Source: Phocaeicola massiliensis B84634 = Timone 84634 = DSM 17679 = JCM 13223
Lineage (GTDB): Bacteria; Bacteroidota; Bacteroidia; Bacteroidales; Bacteroidaceae
Assembly: GCF_000382445.1 (NCBI RefSeq)
Contig: NZ_KB905474.1
Span: forward strand, 62,001-126,000
Direction of reading: 5' to 3'
DNA: 64,000 nt
This document shows, piece after piece, positions 44,791 through 53,697 of the stretch. The number at the start of each line of letters is the position of its first letter. The stretch's first letter is position 1. The notes beneath the pieces were generated by a model. The model searched no databases, was not told where the DNA came from, and saw only the letters and a program-made list of their open reading frames with translations. Both the position numbers and the translations under genes were made by a program.

Positions 44791-45768
44791 ATGAAAAAGA
44801 ACAACCTCATCGCACTCTTTTTAATGTTATGCACTGCCTGCTTTTGCAGTTGCAGCCAGCAAGAGAAAACAGTCACATTCGCCATCGCATCCGACTTCCA
44901 CGCACAAGATGTCCCGGACGGAAAAGAACGATTAAGCAGTTTTGTACGTGCCGCCCAAGACGCCAATGCAGACTTCATCATAGAGTTGGGTGACTTCTGT
45001 CGTCTGGACAGTGCCAATCAAGTGTTTCATGACATCTGGAACAGTTTTCCGAGAGACAAATATCACACCATCGGTAATCACGACATGGATGCTTATACTC
45101 CCGATGAGTACGTAGCAGGAATGAAAATGCCCGGACACTATTACTCATTCGACAAAGGAGACTTCCACTTTATCGTACTGGATGGAAACAACTTGTATGA
45201 TGGAAAAAAATACACTCACTATTCCAAAGCCAACTATTATGTGAATCCCAAGATGAGAGCCTTCGTAGACCCGGAGCAAATGGAATGGCTGAAAAAAGAC
45301 CTGGAATCGACCGATAAGAAGTGTATCATCTTCTCTCACCAAAGTATCGATACCTTTATGAACAACGGAAAAGAAGTACATGCACTCCTTGCCGGAGAAA
45401 ACAAGCGTGCCGGATTCAAAAAGGTGGTATTGGCCTTCAGCGGACACAATCACAGCAACTATACAAAGAAAATAGACGGTATCACCTATGTGCAGATAAA
45501 CAGTGCATCGTATGTATGGATAGACAAACCCTCGCAAACAGAGAAACGTTATCCGGCGGAAATCAACAAGCGTTATCCTATCCTGAACTATTCCATGACC
45601 TATGACAAACCGCTTTATGCCATTGTCACTCTGACCGAAGACGAAGCAGATATCAAGGGAACAAAAGCAGGTTTCCTTCCTCCCACACCCGAGGAACTGA
45701 ACATGAACGATTCAATCGGTGTATTCCCGTTGGTTTCGAGTATTGAGGATGCCAAAATCAGATTCTAA
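44791..45768 (+). CDS. Calcineurin-like metallophosphoesterase lipoprotein
   Basis: A 325-residue exported phosphoesterase with a hydrophobic N-terminus rich in cysteine (CTACFCSCS; lipidation probably at one of these). All metal-binding blocks are intact: ASDFHAQ (DxH), LGDFC (GDx), IGNHDMD (GNHD), FSHQS and SGHNHSN (GHxH). It should cleave a phosphate ester or phosphodiester outside the cytoplasm. It lies between susD and a second, larger phosphoesterase, so the target glycan may be phosphorylated. Confidence 0.85.
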   Translation: MKKNNLIALFLMLCTACFCSCSQQEKTVTFAIASDFHAQDVPDGKERLSSFVRAAQDANADFIIELGDFCRLDSANQVFHDIWNSFPRDKYHTIGNHDMDAYTPDEYVAGMKMPGHYYSFDKGDFHFIVLDGNNLYDGKKYTHYSKANYYVNPKMRAFVDPEQMEWLKKDLESTDKKCIIFSHQSIDTFMNNGKEVHALLAGENKRAGFKKVVLAFSGHNHSNYTKKIDGITYVQINSASYVWIDKPSQTEKRYPAEINKRYPILNYSMTYDKPLYAIVTLTEDEADIKGTKAGFLPPTPEELNMNDSIGVFPLVSSIEDAKIRF

Positions 45769-45827
45769 GAAACTAAAAAAGAGCTGGAAACAAGCTCAGA
45801 AATAAGAAATCATCTGGAAAGAAAGGT

Positions 45828-48278
45828 ATGAAAAAAGAATTTATATTTTCAATGTTATTGGCAGCTTCGCTTCCGGCTGCCGCCGCCCACCACGGGCGTG
45901 TTTTTGTGGATAAGAACCACAACGGAAGTTTCGATAAAGGAGAAAAAGTGCTGAAAGACGTCAAAGTATCCGACGGGCTGAACGTGGTAAAAACCGATGC
46001 AAACGGTATGTACACCCTGCCCGGACACGAACGTGAGCGATTTGTTTTCATCACCCTCCCCTCCGGATACAAAGCCGGTGACAAGCACTACCACCCCATC
46101 ACGGCGGCTGCCGGGAATTACGATTTCGGCCTCATCCCCTATCAGGCAGGCATTGATAAGAAAGGAGCACACCGTTTTATACAGGTATCGGATACCGAAA
46201 TATTCAATACTACCGGCAACGAAGCATGGGCCGAAAACATCCGCCAATATGCCGCCAATGAAAAACCGGCTTTTATCATACATACCGGCGACATCTGCTA
46301 CGAAAAGGGATTAAAGGAACATATCGAACTGATGAATACCCAAAATATGAACATACCCATGTTCTATTGCATCGGTAACCACGACCTGGTAAAAGGAAAA
46401 TATGGAGAAGAGTGTTTCGAAAAATACTACGGTCCGGTATATTATTCATTCGATGTGGCAGGTGTACACTATATCGTCACTCCCATGCCAGGAGGAGATT
46501 ACCGCCCGGGATATACCAAAGACGATGTATGCCGTTGGTTAAAGAATGACTTGGCACATGTCTCGCCGGAAACCCCCATCTATATATTCAACCATGATAT
46601 ATTGACTTACGGAAATGACTTCACTTATAAAGGAAAGACTGAAAGTATCAACCTGAACGAATACAACCTGAAAGCCTGGATATATGGCCATTGGCACATC
46701 AACCACAAAAAGAAACAGGGCAACGTATATACCATCTGCACTTCCAGCCTCGACAAAGGTGGGATTGACCATTCCACCAGTGCCTACCGGGTCATGCATG
46801 TAGACGGCAAGGGAGACTTTACCAGCGAGTTACGTTATACTTACCTGGACAAGAAATTATGTATCGCCTCACCCGTCGGAGAGTCGGCGTCACGCGTTGT
46901 TACAGCCAATGTTTACTCCTCGGTATCGCCCGTACGCAAAGCCAGCTATACCTGCACAGACGGAACAAGGACAATCTTGAAAAACAAACCGCTGACCCAG
47001 GTTTCGGACTGGACATGGAGTGCCGATATGCCACTGAAAGAACAGTATAAAGGAAAGAAACTGACCTTACAGGTAGTGGCAGAATTCAAAAACGGAGAAA
47101 CGACAAAAACAGAAACAAACTTTGTTTACCTTCCCGGAGAGACCACAGTAAAACTAGATGGTAATTGGGACAACCTGGCAGGAAATGCCGCCCATACCGG
47201 AATCTCTACCGCCCAACTGGACAGCACACTTTCGCTGGCATGGGTCAGAAATGTGGGCGCCAACCTCTATATGTCCTCTCCGTTAATACATAACGGCAAA
47301 ATCTTTACCGCTTCCATAGATGAAGATTTAAAAGGAAAAGCTTTTATTTATGCCATGGACGGAGCAAGCGGAAAAATAGTATGGAAATATCCGGTAGCAA
47401 GCTCCATCAAAAATACAATAGCCATTACTGATGATATCGTATTTGCCCAAGATGTTTTGGGTAACCTGTATGCCGTAGATTGCGAGAGCGGAACACTCCG
47501 CTGGAAAACCCAACTGCCGGTAAACGGCCTGCCCGGACTGATTGAAGGACTGGCTACCGACAAGGGAATCGTGTATGCCGGAACCGGAAAAGCATTGTCG
47601 GCCTTTGAAGCACGGACCGGAAAACTGATATGGAGAAATAACGACTGGAACCAGCGTGAAGGAACCACAACGACCCTGTCTGTAGGCAGTGGAGTCGTGA
47701 TAGGTTCTGTTCAATGGAGTGCCTTGTATGCCAACGACCTGAAAACAGGCAAGAAGCTTTGGAGTGCAAGCAACCACGGACTGCGCAACCGGGGTGCGTC
47801 GGCAGCGATTCACAACGGACTGCTCTATTTGATTTCCAATAAAGCCTTCTTTATTATGGAAGCCCGGACCGGAAGAATCATTGTCCGCAAGACCTTACCT
47901 TATAGTGTAGATGTCACCTCCACTCCTCTTCTAACCGATAAAGAGATCATTTTCGGTACAGCCAAAGAGGGACTGGTAGCTTTGGACAACCAGACACTGG
48001 AAGAAAAATGGAAATGCCCCGTAGGAGATGCCCTGATTTATACCTCGCCCTACAGCCGCCCCGTATCGGGCACCATAGAGACCACCCCTGTCCTGGCAGG
48101 CAAGATGATAGCAGTAGGCGCATCAGACGGAACCATCTATGGAGTAGATAAAGCAACCGGAAAAATCACTTGGAAACATGCCACAGGCTCACCGGTATTC
48201 GGTTCGGTAGCTGCATCTGGAAACGCCTTGGTCGCTACTGATTTCGGCGGCAATGTCTATGTTTTTACTCGAAAATAA
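45828..48278 (+). CDS. Metallophosphoesterase fused to a PQQ-like beta-propeller
   Basis: An 816-residue secreted protein. After a signal peptide come a small Cna/SdrD-like beta domain (GRVFVDKNHNGSFDKGEKVL), a calcineurin-like phosphoesterase (HTGDICYE, IGNHDLV, FNHDIL, GHWHIN), a C-terminal beta domain, and from about residue 440 a PQQ-like propeller of repeats such as GASGKIVWKYPVASS and DKATGKITWKHATGS. The first metal block reads QVSDTEIF, with Glu where the usual DxH has His, so metal geometry or activity may differ. It belongs to the susCD operon. The propeller may bind glycan or protein. Confidence 0.82.
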   Translation: MKKEFIFSMLLAASLPAAAAHHGRVFVDKNHNGSFDKGEKVLKDVKVSDGLNVVKTDANGMYTLPGHERERFVFITLPSGYKAGDKHYHPITAAAGNYDFGLIPYQAGIDKKGAHRFIQVSDTEIFNTTGNEAWAENIRQYAANEKPAFIIHTGDICYEKGLKEHIELMNTQNMNIPMFYCIGNHDLVKGKYGEECFEKYYGPVYYSFDVAGVHYIVTPMPGGDYRPGYTKDDVCRWLKNDLAHVSPETPIYIFNHDILTYGNDFTYKGKTESINLNEYNLKAWIYGHWHINHKKKQGNVYTICTSSLDKGGIDHSTSAYRVMHVDGKGDFTSELRYTYLDKKLCIASPVGESASRVVTANVYSSVSPVRKASYTCTDGTRTILKNKPLTQVSDWTWSADMPLKEQYKGKKLTLQVVAEFKNGETTKTETNFVYLPGETTVKLDGNWDNLAGNAAHTGISTAQLDSTLSLAWVRNVGANLYMSSPLIHNGKIFTASIDEDLKGKAFIYAMDGASGKIVWKYPVASSIKNTIAITDDIVFAQDVLGNLYAVDCESGTLRWKTQLPVNGLPGLIEGLATDKGIVYAGTGKALSAFEARTGKLIWRNNDWNQREGTTTTLSVGSGVVIGSVQWSALYANDLKTGKKLWSASNHGLRNRGASAAIHNGLLYLISNKAFFIMEARTGRIIVRKTLPYSVDVTSTPLLTDKEIIFGTAKEGLVALDNQTLEEKWKCPVGDALIYTSPYSRPVSGTIETTPVLAGKMIAVGASDGTIYGVDKATGKITWKHATGSPVFGSVAASGNALVATDFGGNVYVFTRK

Positions 48279-48309
48279 TATGAACCATAACATCAATCAT
48301 TTACAAAAG

Positions 48310-50460
48310 ATGAAAAGAACCTTTTTATACAGCAGTCTTTTCGGCGTAGGCATGCTCTTTGCAGCCTGTGCCGAGAAGAGTCGCCCGGATCTGACCCTGC
48401 CGTGCCAAAACACGATAGCGATAGAAAGTACAGACACCCCGGAAAGCATTATGGAGAAAGCCGCACATATTGTTCCCAGCCCGATGCAAATGGAAGCTTT
48501 GAAAAATGAATTCATCGCTTTCATCCATTTCGGTCCCAATACCTTTACCCGCATGGAGTGGGGAAACGGCATGGAAGATCCCCGCGTCTTTGATTTGAAA
48601 CAACTGGATACCGACCAATGGTGCGAAGCCATGAAAGCGGCAGGCATGAAAATGGTCATATTCACAGCTAAGCACCATGACGGATTCGTATTATGGCAAA
48701 GCCGCTATACCCGTCACGGTATCATGTCCACAGATTTCCGCGAAGGCAAGGGGGATATACTGAAAGACCTCTCCGCATCCTGCCAAAAATACGGATTAAA
48801 ATTAGGCGTATACCTTTCTCCTGCCGATTTATACCAGATAGAACATCCTCAAGGTCTCTATGGCAACCTGAGTCCATACACCGAGCGCACCATTCCTCGG
48901 GAAGTACCCGGACGTCCGTTCGCCAACAAAACCACTTTCCGATTCATGCTTGATGACTATAATGAATATTTCATGAACCAACTGTTCGAGCTGCTCACCG
49001 AGTATGGTCCCATTCACGAAGTATGGTTTGACGGTGCACATCCCAAGCGCAAAGGCGGACAGAGATATAACTACTCCGCCTGGAAAGAACTGATTCACAA
49101 ACTGGCCCCTCAAGCTGTCATTTTCGGTCGCGAGGACATCCGCTGGTGCGGAAACGAATCGGGAAAAACCCGCGATACCGAATGGAATGTCATCCCCTAT
49201 CCGGAAAATCCCGACACCACTTCTCATTTCCCGGATATGACTGACGAAGATTTAGGCAGCCGCACACAACTCTGCAAGGCCAAGTATCTGCACTACCAGC
49301 AAGCCGAAACCAACACCTCCATCCGTGAAGGCTGGTTCTACCGCGATGATGACCGTCAGCGTGTCCGCTCTGTCGATGATGTATTCGACATATACGAACG
49401 TGCAGTAGGAGGCAATTCCACTTTTCTGCTCAATATTCCTCCCAACCGTGAAGGACGCTTCTCGGCACAAGATGTCAGTGTGCTGAAAGAAGTAGGAAAA
49501 CGGATCAACCAAACCTATACTACCGATTACCTGCAAGGAGCCGAGGGGCCGGAAGAACTGCTGGACAACAATACAGACACCTATATCGTAGTCGGACCGG
49601 ACAAGAAAGAAATTGTTATTGAGACCCCCGATCCTGTCACTATCAACCGTTTCCTTATTCAGGAAGCCATCACCGTGAGCAGTGAACGAGTAGAAAAGCA
49701 TGCCCTGGACGCATGGATAGACAATGCCTGGCAAGAAGTGGCAACCGGCACCAACATCGGCTACAAACGCATCCTCCGTTTCCCCGATGTAACCAGCAAT
49801 AAATTCAGACTGCGTATTTTGGAATCTCGCATGAAGCCGGCCATTTGCCAAGTAGCAGCCTATCACTATGCAGCCCGTCCGCCCCGCCTGGAGGTAAAAC
49901 GAAATACAGAAGGTAACGTAACCATCGGCACCATGCAACAAAAATTCGGATGGAAAACATATACACAGGACATTGCCCGAAATTTGAACGCCGGATTCAA
50001 GATTCATTATACTACAGACGGAAGTACTCCTACAGCAGAATCAAAAGAATACACCCAACCGTTTGCTTTGGAAAGCGGAATGGTGAAAGCTGTTGCACTG
50101 CTGAACAACGAAAAGGGAGAAGTGTGTCAGCAGCAATTGGGATACCTTAAAAAGGAATGGAAGATCAAACAGGAAAGACCTACTGTGGTGACTCTGCAGG
50201 CAGACCGTCCTTATTCCATATCCGGACTGATGTATACTCCACAGATAAATGATGCAATGCCGATGAGTGTCAAAGGAAGCGTCAAGTTCAGTGAGAATGG
50301 AAAAGACTGGATTCTTGCAGAAACATTTGAATTCGGAAATCTGAAGAATGACCCCACTTGCCGTTATCACTACTTCAAGAAGCCGGCAAAAGCGCGTTAC
50401 ATACGCATAGAAGCCAATGAAAAGATAACCAAGGACGCCATTGAGTACGACCTGTTCTAA
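48310..50460 (+). CDS. GH29 alpha-L-fucosidase with discoidin-type module
   Basis: A lipoprotein of about 716 residues (MKRTFLYSSLFGVGMLFAAC; lipobox FAAC). The ATG at 48280 is an alternative start, just past the previous stop; the downstream ATG gives a cleaner signal peptide. The GH29 barrel shows FIHFGPNTFTRMEWGNG, TAKHHDGFVLW and the nucleophile in EVWFDGAHP (Asp241). A discoidin/F5-8 type C-like region and a chitobiase-type C-terminal domain (HYTTDGSTPTAESKEYTQPF) follow. It removes alpha-L-fucose from glycans taken up by this locus, which points to a fucosylated target such as a host glycan. Confidence 0.9.
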   Translation: MKRTFLYSSLFGVGMLFAACAEKSRPDLTLPCQNTIAIESTDTPESIMEKAAHIVPSPMQMEALKNEFIAFIHFGPNTFTRMEWGNGMEDPRVFDLKQLDTDQWCEAMKAAGMKMVIFTAKHHDGFVLWQSRYTRHGIMSTDFREGKGDILKDLSASCQKYGLKLGVYLSPADLYQIEHPQGLYGNLSPYTERTIPREVPGRPFANKTTFRFMLDDYNEYFMNQLFELLTEYGPIHEVWFDGAHPKRKGGQRYNYSAWKELIHKLAPQAVIFGREDIRWCGNESGKTRDTEWNVIPYPENPDTTSHFPDMTDEDLGSRTQLCKAKYLHYQQAETNTSIREGWFYRDDDRQRVRSVDDVFDIYERAVGGNSTFLLNIPPNREGRFSAQDVSVLKEVGKRINQTYTTDYLQGAEGPEELLDNNTDTYIVVGPDKKEIVIETPDPVTINRFLIQEAITVSSERVEKHALDAWIDNAWQEVATGTNIGYKRILRFPDVTSNKFRLRILESRMKPAICQVAAYHYAARPPRLEVKRNTEGNVTIGTMQQKFGWKTYTQDIARNLNAGFKIHYTTDGSTPTAESKEYTQPFALESGMVKAVALLNNEKGEVCQQQLGYLKKEWKIKQERPTVVTLQADRPYSISGLMYTPQINDAMPMSVKGSVKFSENGKDWILAETFEFGNLKNDPTCRYHYFKKPAKARYIRIEANEKITKDAIEYDLF

Positions 50461-50480
50461 GTAAAATAGCCTCATAAAAA

Positions 50481-50512
50481 AAGCCGCTTCTCTTTTCAGA
50501 GTAGCGGCTTTT
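50481..50512. terminator. Bidirectional terminator between the GH29 gene and rpsO
   Basis: aagccgcttctc and gagtagcggctt form a hairpin flanked by A-run on one side and T-run on the other, so it can stop transcripts from both converging genes. Confidence 0.82.
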
Positions 50513-50537
50513 CTTAAGTCCTTTCCTAAAGAATGGA

Positions 50538-50807
50538 TTACTTACGCAATCCGAGTGCTTTAACGATAGCACGGTATCTTTCGATATCGCGATCCTTCAA
50601 GTAGTTCAGCAACGCACGGCGCTTACCTACCAAAGTTGTCAAAGCTCTTTCAGTGCTATAATCTTTTCTGTTGAGCTTCAGGTGCTCAGTCAGGTGAGAA
50701 ATACGGTATGAAAACAAAGCAATCTGCGCTTCTGCTGAGCCAGTATCAGTGTTAGACTTTCCGTACTTTTCAAAGATTTCTTGTTTTTTAGCTGCGTCTA
50801 AATACAT
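50538..50807 (-). CDS. rpsO: 30S ribosomal protein S15
   Basis: An 89-residue ribosomal protein. The frame stays open upstream, but the ATG at 50807 gives the standard start (MYLDAAKKQEIFEKYG) and length. The conserved TGSAEAQIALFSYRISHLTE and KDRDIERYRAIVKALGLRK ends are intact. S15 binds 16S rRNA helix 22 and often represses its own mRNA. The leader between the promoter box at 50852-50859 and the start is about 40 nt. Confidence 0.97.
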   Translation of the reverse strand: MYLDAAKKQEIFEKYGKSNTDTGSAEAQIALFSYRISHLTEHLKLNRKDYSTERALTTLVGKRRALLNYLKDRDIERYRAIVKALGLRK

Positions 50808-50851
50808 AATTTTTAGATTTGTTGATATATAATTTATTCGTTTCGCGGGTG

Positions 50852-50859
50852 CAAAGATA
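50852..50859 (-). promoter_or_regulatory. Promoter of rpsO (ATTG-N19-TATCTTTG on the minus strand)
   Basis: Minus-strand TATCTTTG is a full -7 match. A three-of-four -33 box (ATTG, plus-strand CAAT at 50879-50882) stands 19 nt away. Confidence 0.65.
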
Positions 50860-51051
50860 GACATTATCTTTTATACCACAATGAATTAAAGCAATTTATT
50901 TTTTTATTTTAATGTATAGACATAAGAGTTCAATGTCGTTTTGTCTCTGCCTGTTTTTGTTGTTTTAGCATGATTACAGTGGTATTTTCATCAATAATAT
51001 CGGCATTTCAATCAAAAATATCGGTATATCGTTCATTTTTTCTCTAAAAAA

Positions 51052-51082
51052 TTTGTTTTTCTATTTTTTATTCCTACCTTTG
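51052..51082 (+). promoter_or_regulatory. Full consensus Bacteroidetes promoter (TTTG-N19-TACCTTTG)
   Basis: TTTG at 51052-51055, exactly 19 nt, then TACCTTTG at 51075-51082. Both boxes match consensus. This is the best promoter in the window, yet no open reading frame follows before a terminator. Confidence 0.75.
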
Positions 51083-51086
51083 CAAC

Positions 51087-51195
51087 GAAGAAATAAACGA
51101 AGTATTTCTTTTAGATAAACAAAGCCCCTTCATATCATTTTTTATTATAGAACCATCTGGAAGAATAAGCGATTCTCCGGATGGTTCACTTTTTT
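51087..51195 (+). ncRNA. Candidate small RNA (about 109 nt)
   Basis: A full promoter at 51052-51082 predicts a start near 51087. The transcript would end at the strong hairpin 51150-51187 followed by six T. Between them is a 60-nt AT-rich segment with no start codon followed by a useful frame. The unit is self-contained, since the next gene has its own -7 box at 51229. An alternative is an attenuated leader of the downstream regulator. The exact start is estimated from box position. Confidence 0.5.
51150..51195 (+). terminator. Strong intrinsic terminator
   Basis: gaaccatctggaagaat pairs with attctccggatggttc, with one mismatch and one bulge and an aagcg-type loop. A run of six T starts at 51190. 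Confidence 0.85.
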
Positions 51196-51228
51196 CCAAA
51201 ACTATTCCTTTCTCTATAAGAAAAACCG

Positions 51229-51236
51229 TATCTTTG
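51229..51236 (+). promoter_or_regulatory. -7 box (TATCTTTG) of the response-regulator gene
   Basis: A full TAnnTTTG match 33 nt before the ATG at 51270. The frame is open from a TTG at 51234, but that codon overlaps this box. Confidence 0.55.
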
Positions 51237-51269
51237 CTCCGGTCAAAACAAAATTCGACTTATAGGGGC

Positions 51270-52342
51270 ATGACTTTCATCTATTTTGTAACAAACAGTG
51301 CATGGAATCCCAACACTTGGGCTATTCTGTGCGGTATATTAGCAGTATTCCTTATCGTAGTACTGCTTACTATCTATTTTATTTTCAGACGACTCCATAT
51401 CGACCTTACCATTTTGCGTACAGTTTTTCAAGAACAGAAGCGCCCTTCCCACCCGGCAACATTAACGATTTCCGATATACCTCCGGGGAGCGAGACCGCA
51501 GATTTACCTCAAGTTCCGGCTTCCGCAGCCAAAACAAAGAAGCAACATACCTTATTAATTATAGAAGACCATCTGGAGATACGCCTTTACCTGAAGCTGA
51601 TATTCAGCAACGAATACAACCTACTAATGGCCGAAAATGGTGAAGAGGGTTTTAAAAAAGCATGTGAAGGAGTACCCGACTTAATTATTACCGATATCAT
51701 CATGCCGGTAATGGACGGTTTCAAATGCTGCCAATTGATAAAAGAAAACCTCACCACCTGCCACATCCCCGTCATTCTGCTGACTCCCTCACCTCAGAAA
51801 CAGATATAATGAAAGGCATTGAACTGGGGGCCGATGATTATATCCAGAAACCTTTCAACCCCAACATCCTGCGCACTAAAGTAAAGCGCCTCATCAAAAG
51901 CCGTGAAGAATTAAAAGAAATATATACCCGACTTCTCACTCCCACCTCCGAGCCGGAAGCATCACCGGAAGAAAAAACAGGAGAAGCAGGACTTCATTTT
52001 CCCGAAGATCCGTTCATCATAGAAATCGTGAGAATTATCAATGAAAACATGAAAAACCCCGATTTCAACGTGAAAAAGCTGGCAGACATTATGGTCATCA
52101 GTCAGCCCACCCTCTACCGCCGGGTAAAGACACTCACTAATTTCACCATCAGCGAATTTATCCGGGGTGTACGTCTGAAACGTGCAGCCGAACTGTTGCG
52201 CAGCCGACGCTACACAGTTCAAGATATAGCTGAAATGGTGGGTTACAATGACCTTGCCACTTTCCGCAAACATTTTGTTGATTTCTATGGTACCACTCCA
52301 TCCACTTTCTGCAATAAAATGCTGATGGAAAAATCGGAATAA
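51270..52342 (+). pseudogene. Membrane-anchored response regulator with AraC output, broken by a frameshift
   Basis: The first frame (51270-51809) encodes one membrane helix (ILCGILAVFLIVVLLTIYFI) and most of a receiver domain (IIEDHLEIRLY; phospho-Asp in IITDIIMPVMDGF), then derails at about 51784 after IPVILLT and stops. The rest, LTSETDIMKGIELGADDYIQ and an AraC-type DNA-binding domain (QPTLYRRVKTLTNFTISEFI, IAEMVGYNDLATFRKHF), continues in another frame to 52342. Restoring one base (gcc for cc after act) rejoins them into the usual LLTALTSETD. The layout is that of the C-terminal part of a hybrid two-component regulator without its sensor and kinase. Sequencing error is an alternative. 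It ends one base before the stop of the converging DUF5106 gene. Confidence 0.75.
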
Positions 52343-53287
52343 TTACCTGCCGAACAAGTGGGCCAAATATTGCTCCACTTGTTCCACCGGCGCATCCTTC
52401 AGCAATACCTTTTTATCTTTATCAAGCAAATAAAGGGTTGGCATAGCTTTCAGGTCATACAGTTCCCTGTCCAAAACAGTCAGCTCCTTATCATAACCAT
52501 TTATCCACCCGGAGGGAATCACGTCCCGATGATTCTTCCACACCTCATACTCTTCATCAGGATAGAAAGCCAGAATACTGACTTGCTTCATAATACCCGC
52601 ATCAGTAAGTACAGGAGACGATTTCATATGCGCCAATACCTCTGCACACCCATGGCAATCAGGGTTATAGAACAACAGCAAAGTATAGGGACTGCGTAAA
52701 TCATGCATACGCCGTTGGGCTCCCGAAGCCAATGTATAAACAAAATCAGCAGCCACACTGCCCACCCGATTCATGTCAATCAGTTTCAAGTCATACCGTG
52801 CACGGCTCTGTGCTGCCTCATCTGCCGATGCATAAGAAGCAACAAAACGGCACACCGGTTCAAATATCTCTTCATTCCTCATGGGAGAATTAGGGTCGAA
52901 AAGATACTTACGCAGTGTTTCAACAAAATAATTCAGCATCTTTGGTTCTAAAGATACGTTCTCCAAAGTGCGGGTTACGCAAGAATCCGCCATAACTTGC
53001 GGCACACGTGTCAGCAAATCAATATAATTTGCCATTGCTTGCTCCGTAATGTCGGGCGCATGAATATAGGCTGTATCTTTAAAATCAAATTTATCCCAAT
53101 AGTGGTTTACCACAAAATGCAGTCTGTCTTCGACAGATTGTAACATAACAGGTACTTCGGGTAATGTAAAAGCCGGAGTTTTCTTTTCAGCGGCTTTATC
53201 AGCATTTCCGGTTTCCTGCTTCTTCTCTCCACATGAAACAAGAAGAGACGACAACAAGATTATGAATGCAAATCGATATATCTCCAT
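52343..53287 (-). CDS. DUF5106-type lipoprotein with thioredoxin-like domain
   Basis: A 314-residue lipoprotein from the ATG at 53287 (lipobox LVSC; an upstream in-frame ATG at 53314 would bury the signal). The N-terminal half matches DUF5106 proteins. The C-terminal half is thioredoxin-like with a CxxC in FYNPDCHGCAEVL and a TLYLLDKDKKVLLKD strand. It is the last leftward gene after the fimbrial set, with a 75-nt gap, so it may be co-transcribed. It could help fold cysteine-containing exported proteins; that is inference. Confidence 0.75.
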   Translation of the reverse strand: MEIYRFAFIILLSSLLVSCGEKKQETGNADKAAEKKTPAFTLPEVPVMLQSVEDRLHFVVNHYWDKFDFKDTAYIHAPDITEQAMANYIDLLTRVPQVMADSCVTRTLENVSLEPKMLNYFVETLRKYLFDPNSPMRNEEIFEPVCRFVASYASADEAAQSRARYDLKLIDMNRVGSVAADFVYTLASGAQRRMHDLRSPYTLLLFYNPDCHGCAEVLAHMKSSPVLTDAGIMKQVSILAFYPDEEYEVWKNHRDVIPSGWINGYDKELTVLDRELYDLKAMPTLYLLDKDKKVLLKDAPVEQVEQYLAHLFGR

Positions 53288-53362
53288 TATTGATTTGTTA
53301 AATACAATATTCATACTATTTTATAACACCTGCAAACCCGATTCTATTTATCCTAACTAAAT

Positions 53363-53689
53363 TTAGTGAGGCATCATCACTCCTTCAATTCCCGATAGCC
53401 ATTCCTGAAACCCGTTTTGAGGTGCATACTTCAGCACATACTCTTTATTGCTGTAACTGAGAATCGTATCATGAGGTATGCAGTCAACATCCACTTCCGC
53501 ACGAACAAGCCATAAAGTATTATCCATGACATATCGTTCCAATACAACTCCTTCCATCATCCGGCTGAGGAAATATGCAGACCGCTCGTAAACATACCAT
53601 TTCCCTTCCCCTCCTTCCTGATAAACATATATCAAACCGGAGTTTTCCAACTCTCTTTCCAATACTTTTACGACCTCACACATAAGCAA
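53363..53689 (-). CDS. Small hypothetical protein, WYxYxRSA family (copy 2)
   Basis: A 108-residue cytoplasmic-type protein without signal peptide. The block GKWYVYERSAYFLSRM (residues 29-44) matches its upstream neighbour's GKWYAYDRSASLLKKL, so the two are paralogs. An ATG at 53683 is an alternative start. It lies 8 nt after the paralog's stop and behind the large fimbrial gene. I do not recognise the family and no enzymatic motif is visible. Confidence 0.6.
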   Translation of the reverse strand: MLMCEVVKVLERELENSGLIYVYQEGGEGKWYVYERSAYFLSRMMEGVVLERYVMDNTLWLVRAEVDVDCIPHDTILSYSNKEYVLKYAPQNGFQEWLSGIEGVMMPH

Positions 53690-53697
53690 TTCCCTTT

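Larger units (their letters stand above)
50865..51269. other. Intergenic region between rpsO and the response regulator
   Basis: No protein gene. It contains a repeated aatatcgg word (around 50996 and 51017), a full promoter at 51052-51082, a terminator at 51150-51195, and the -7 box of the regulator gene at 51229. The promoter and terminator define a candidate small RNA. Confidence 0.6.
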
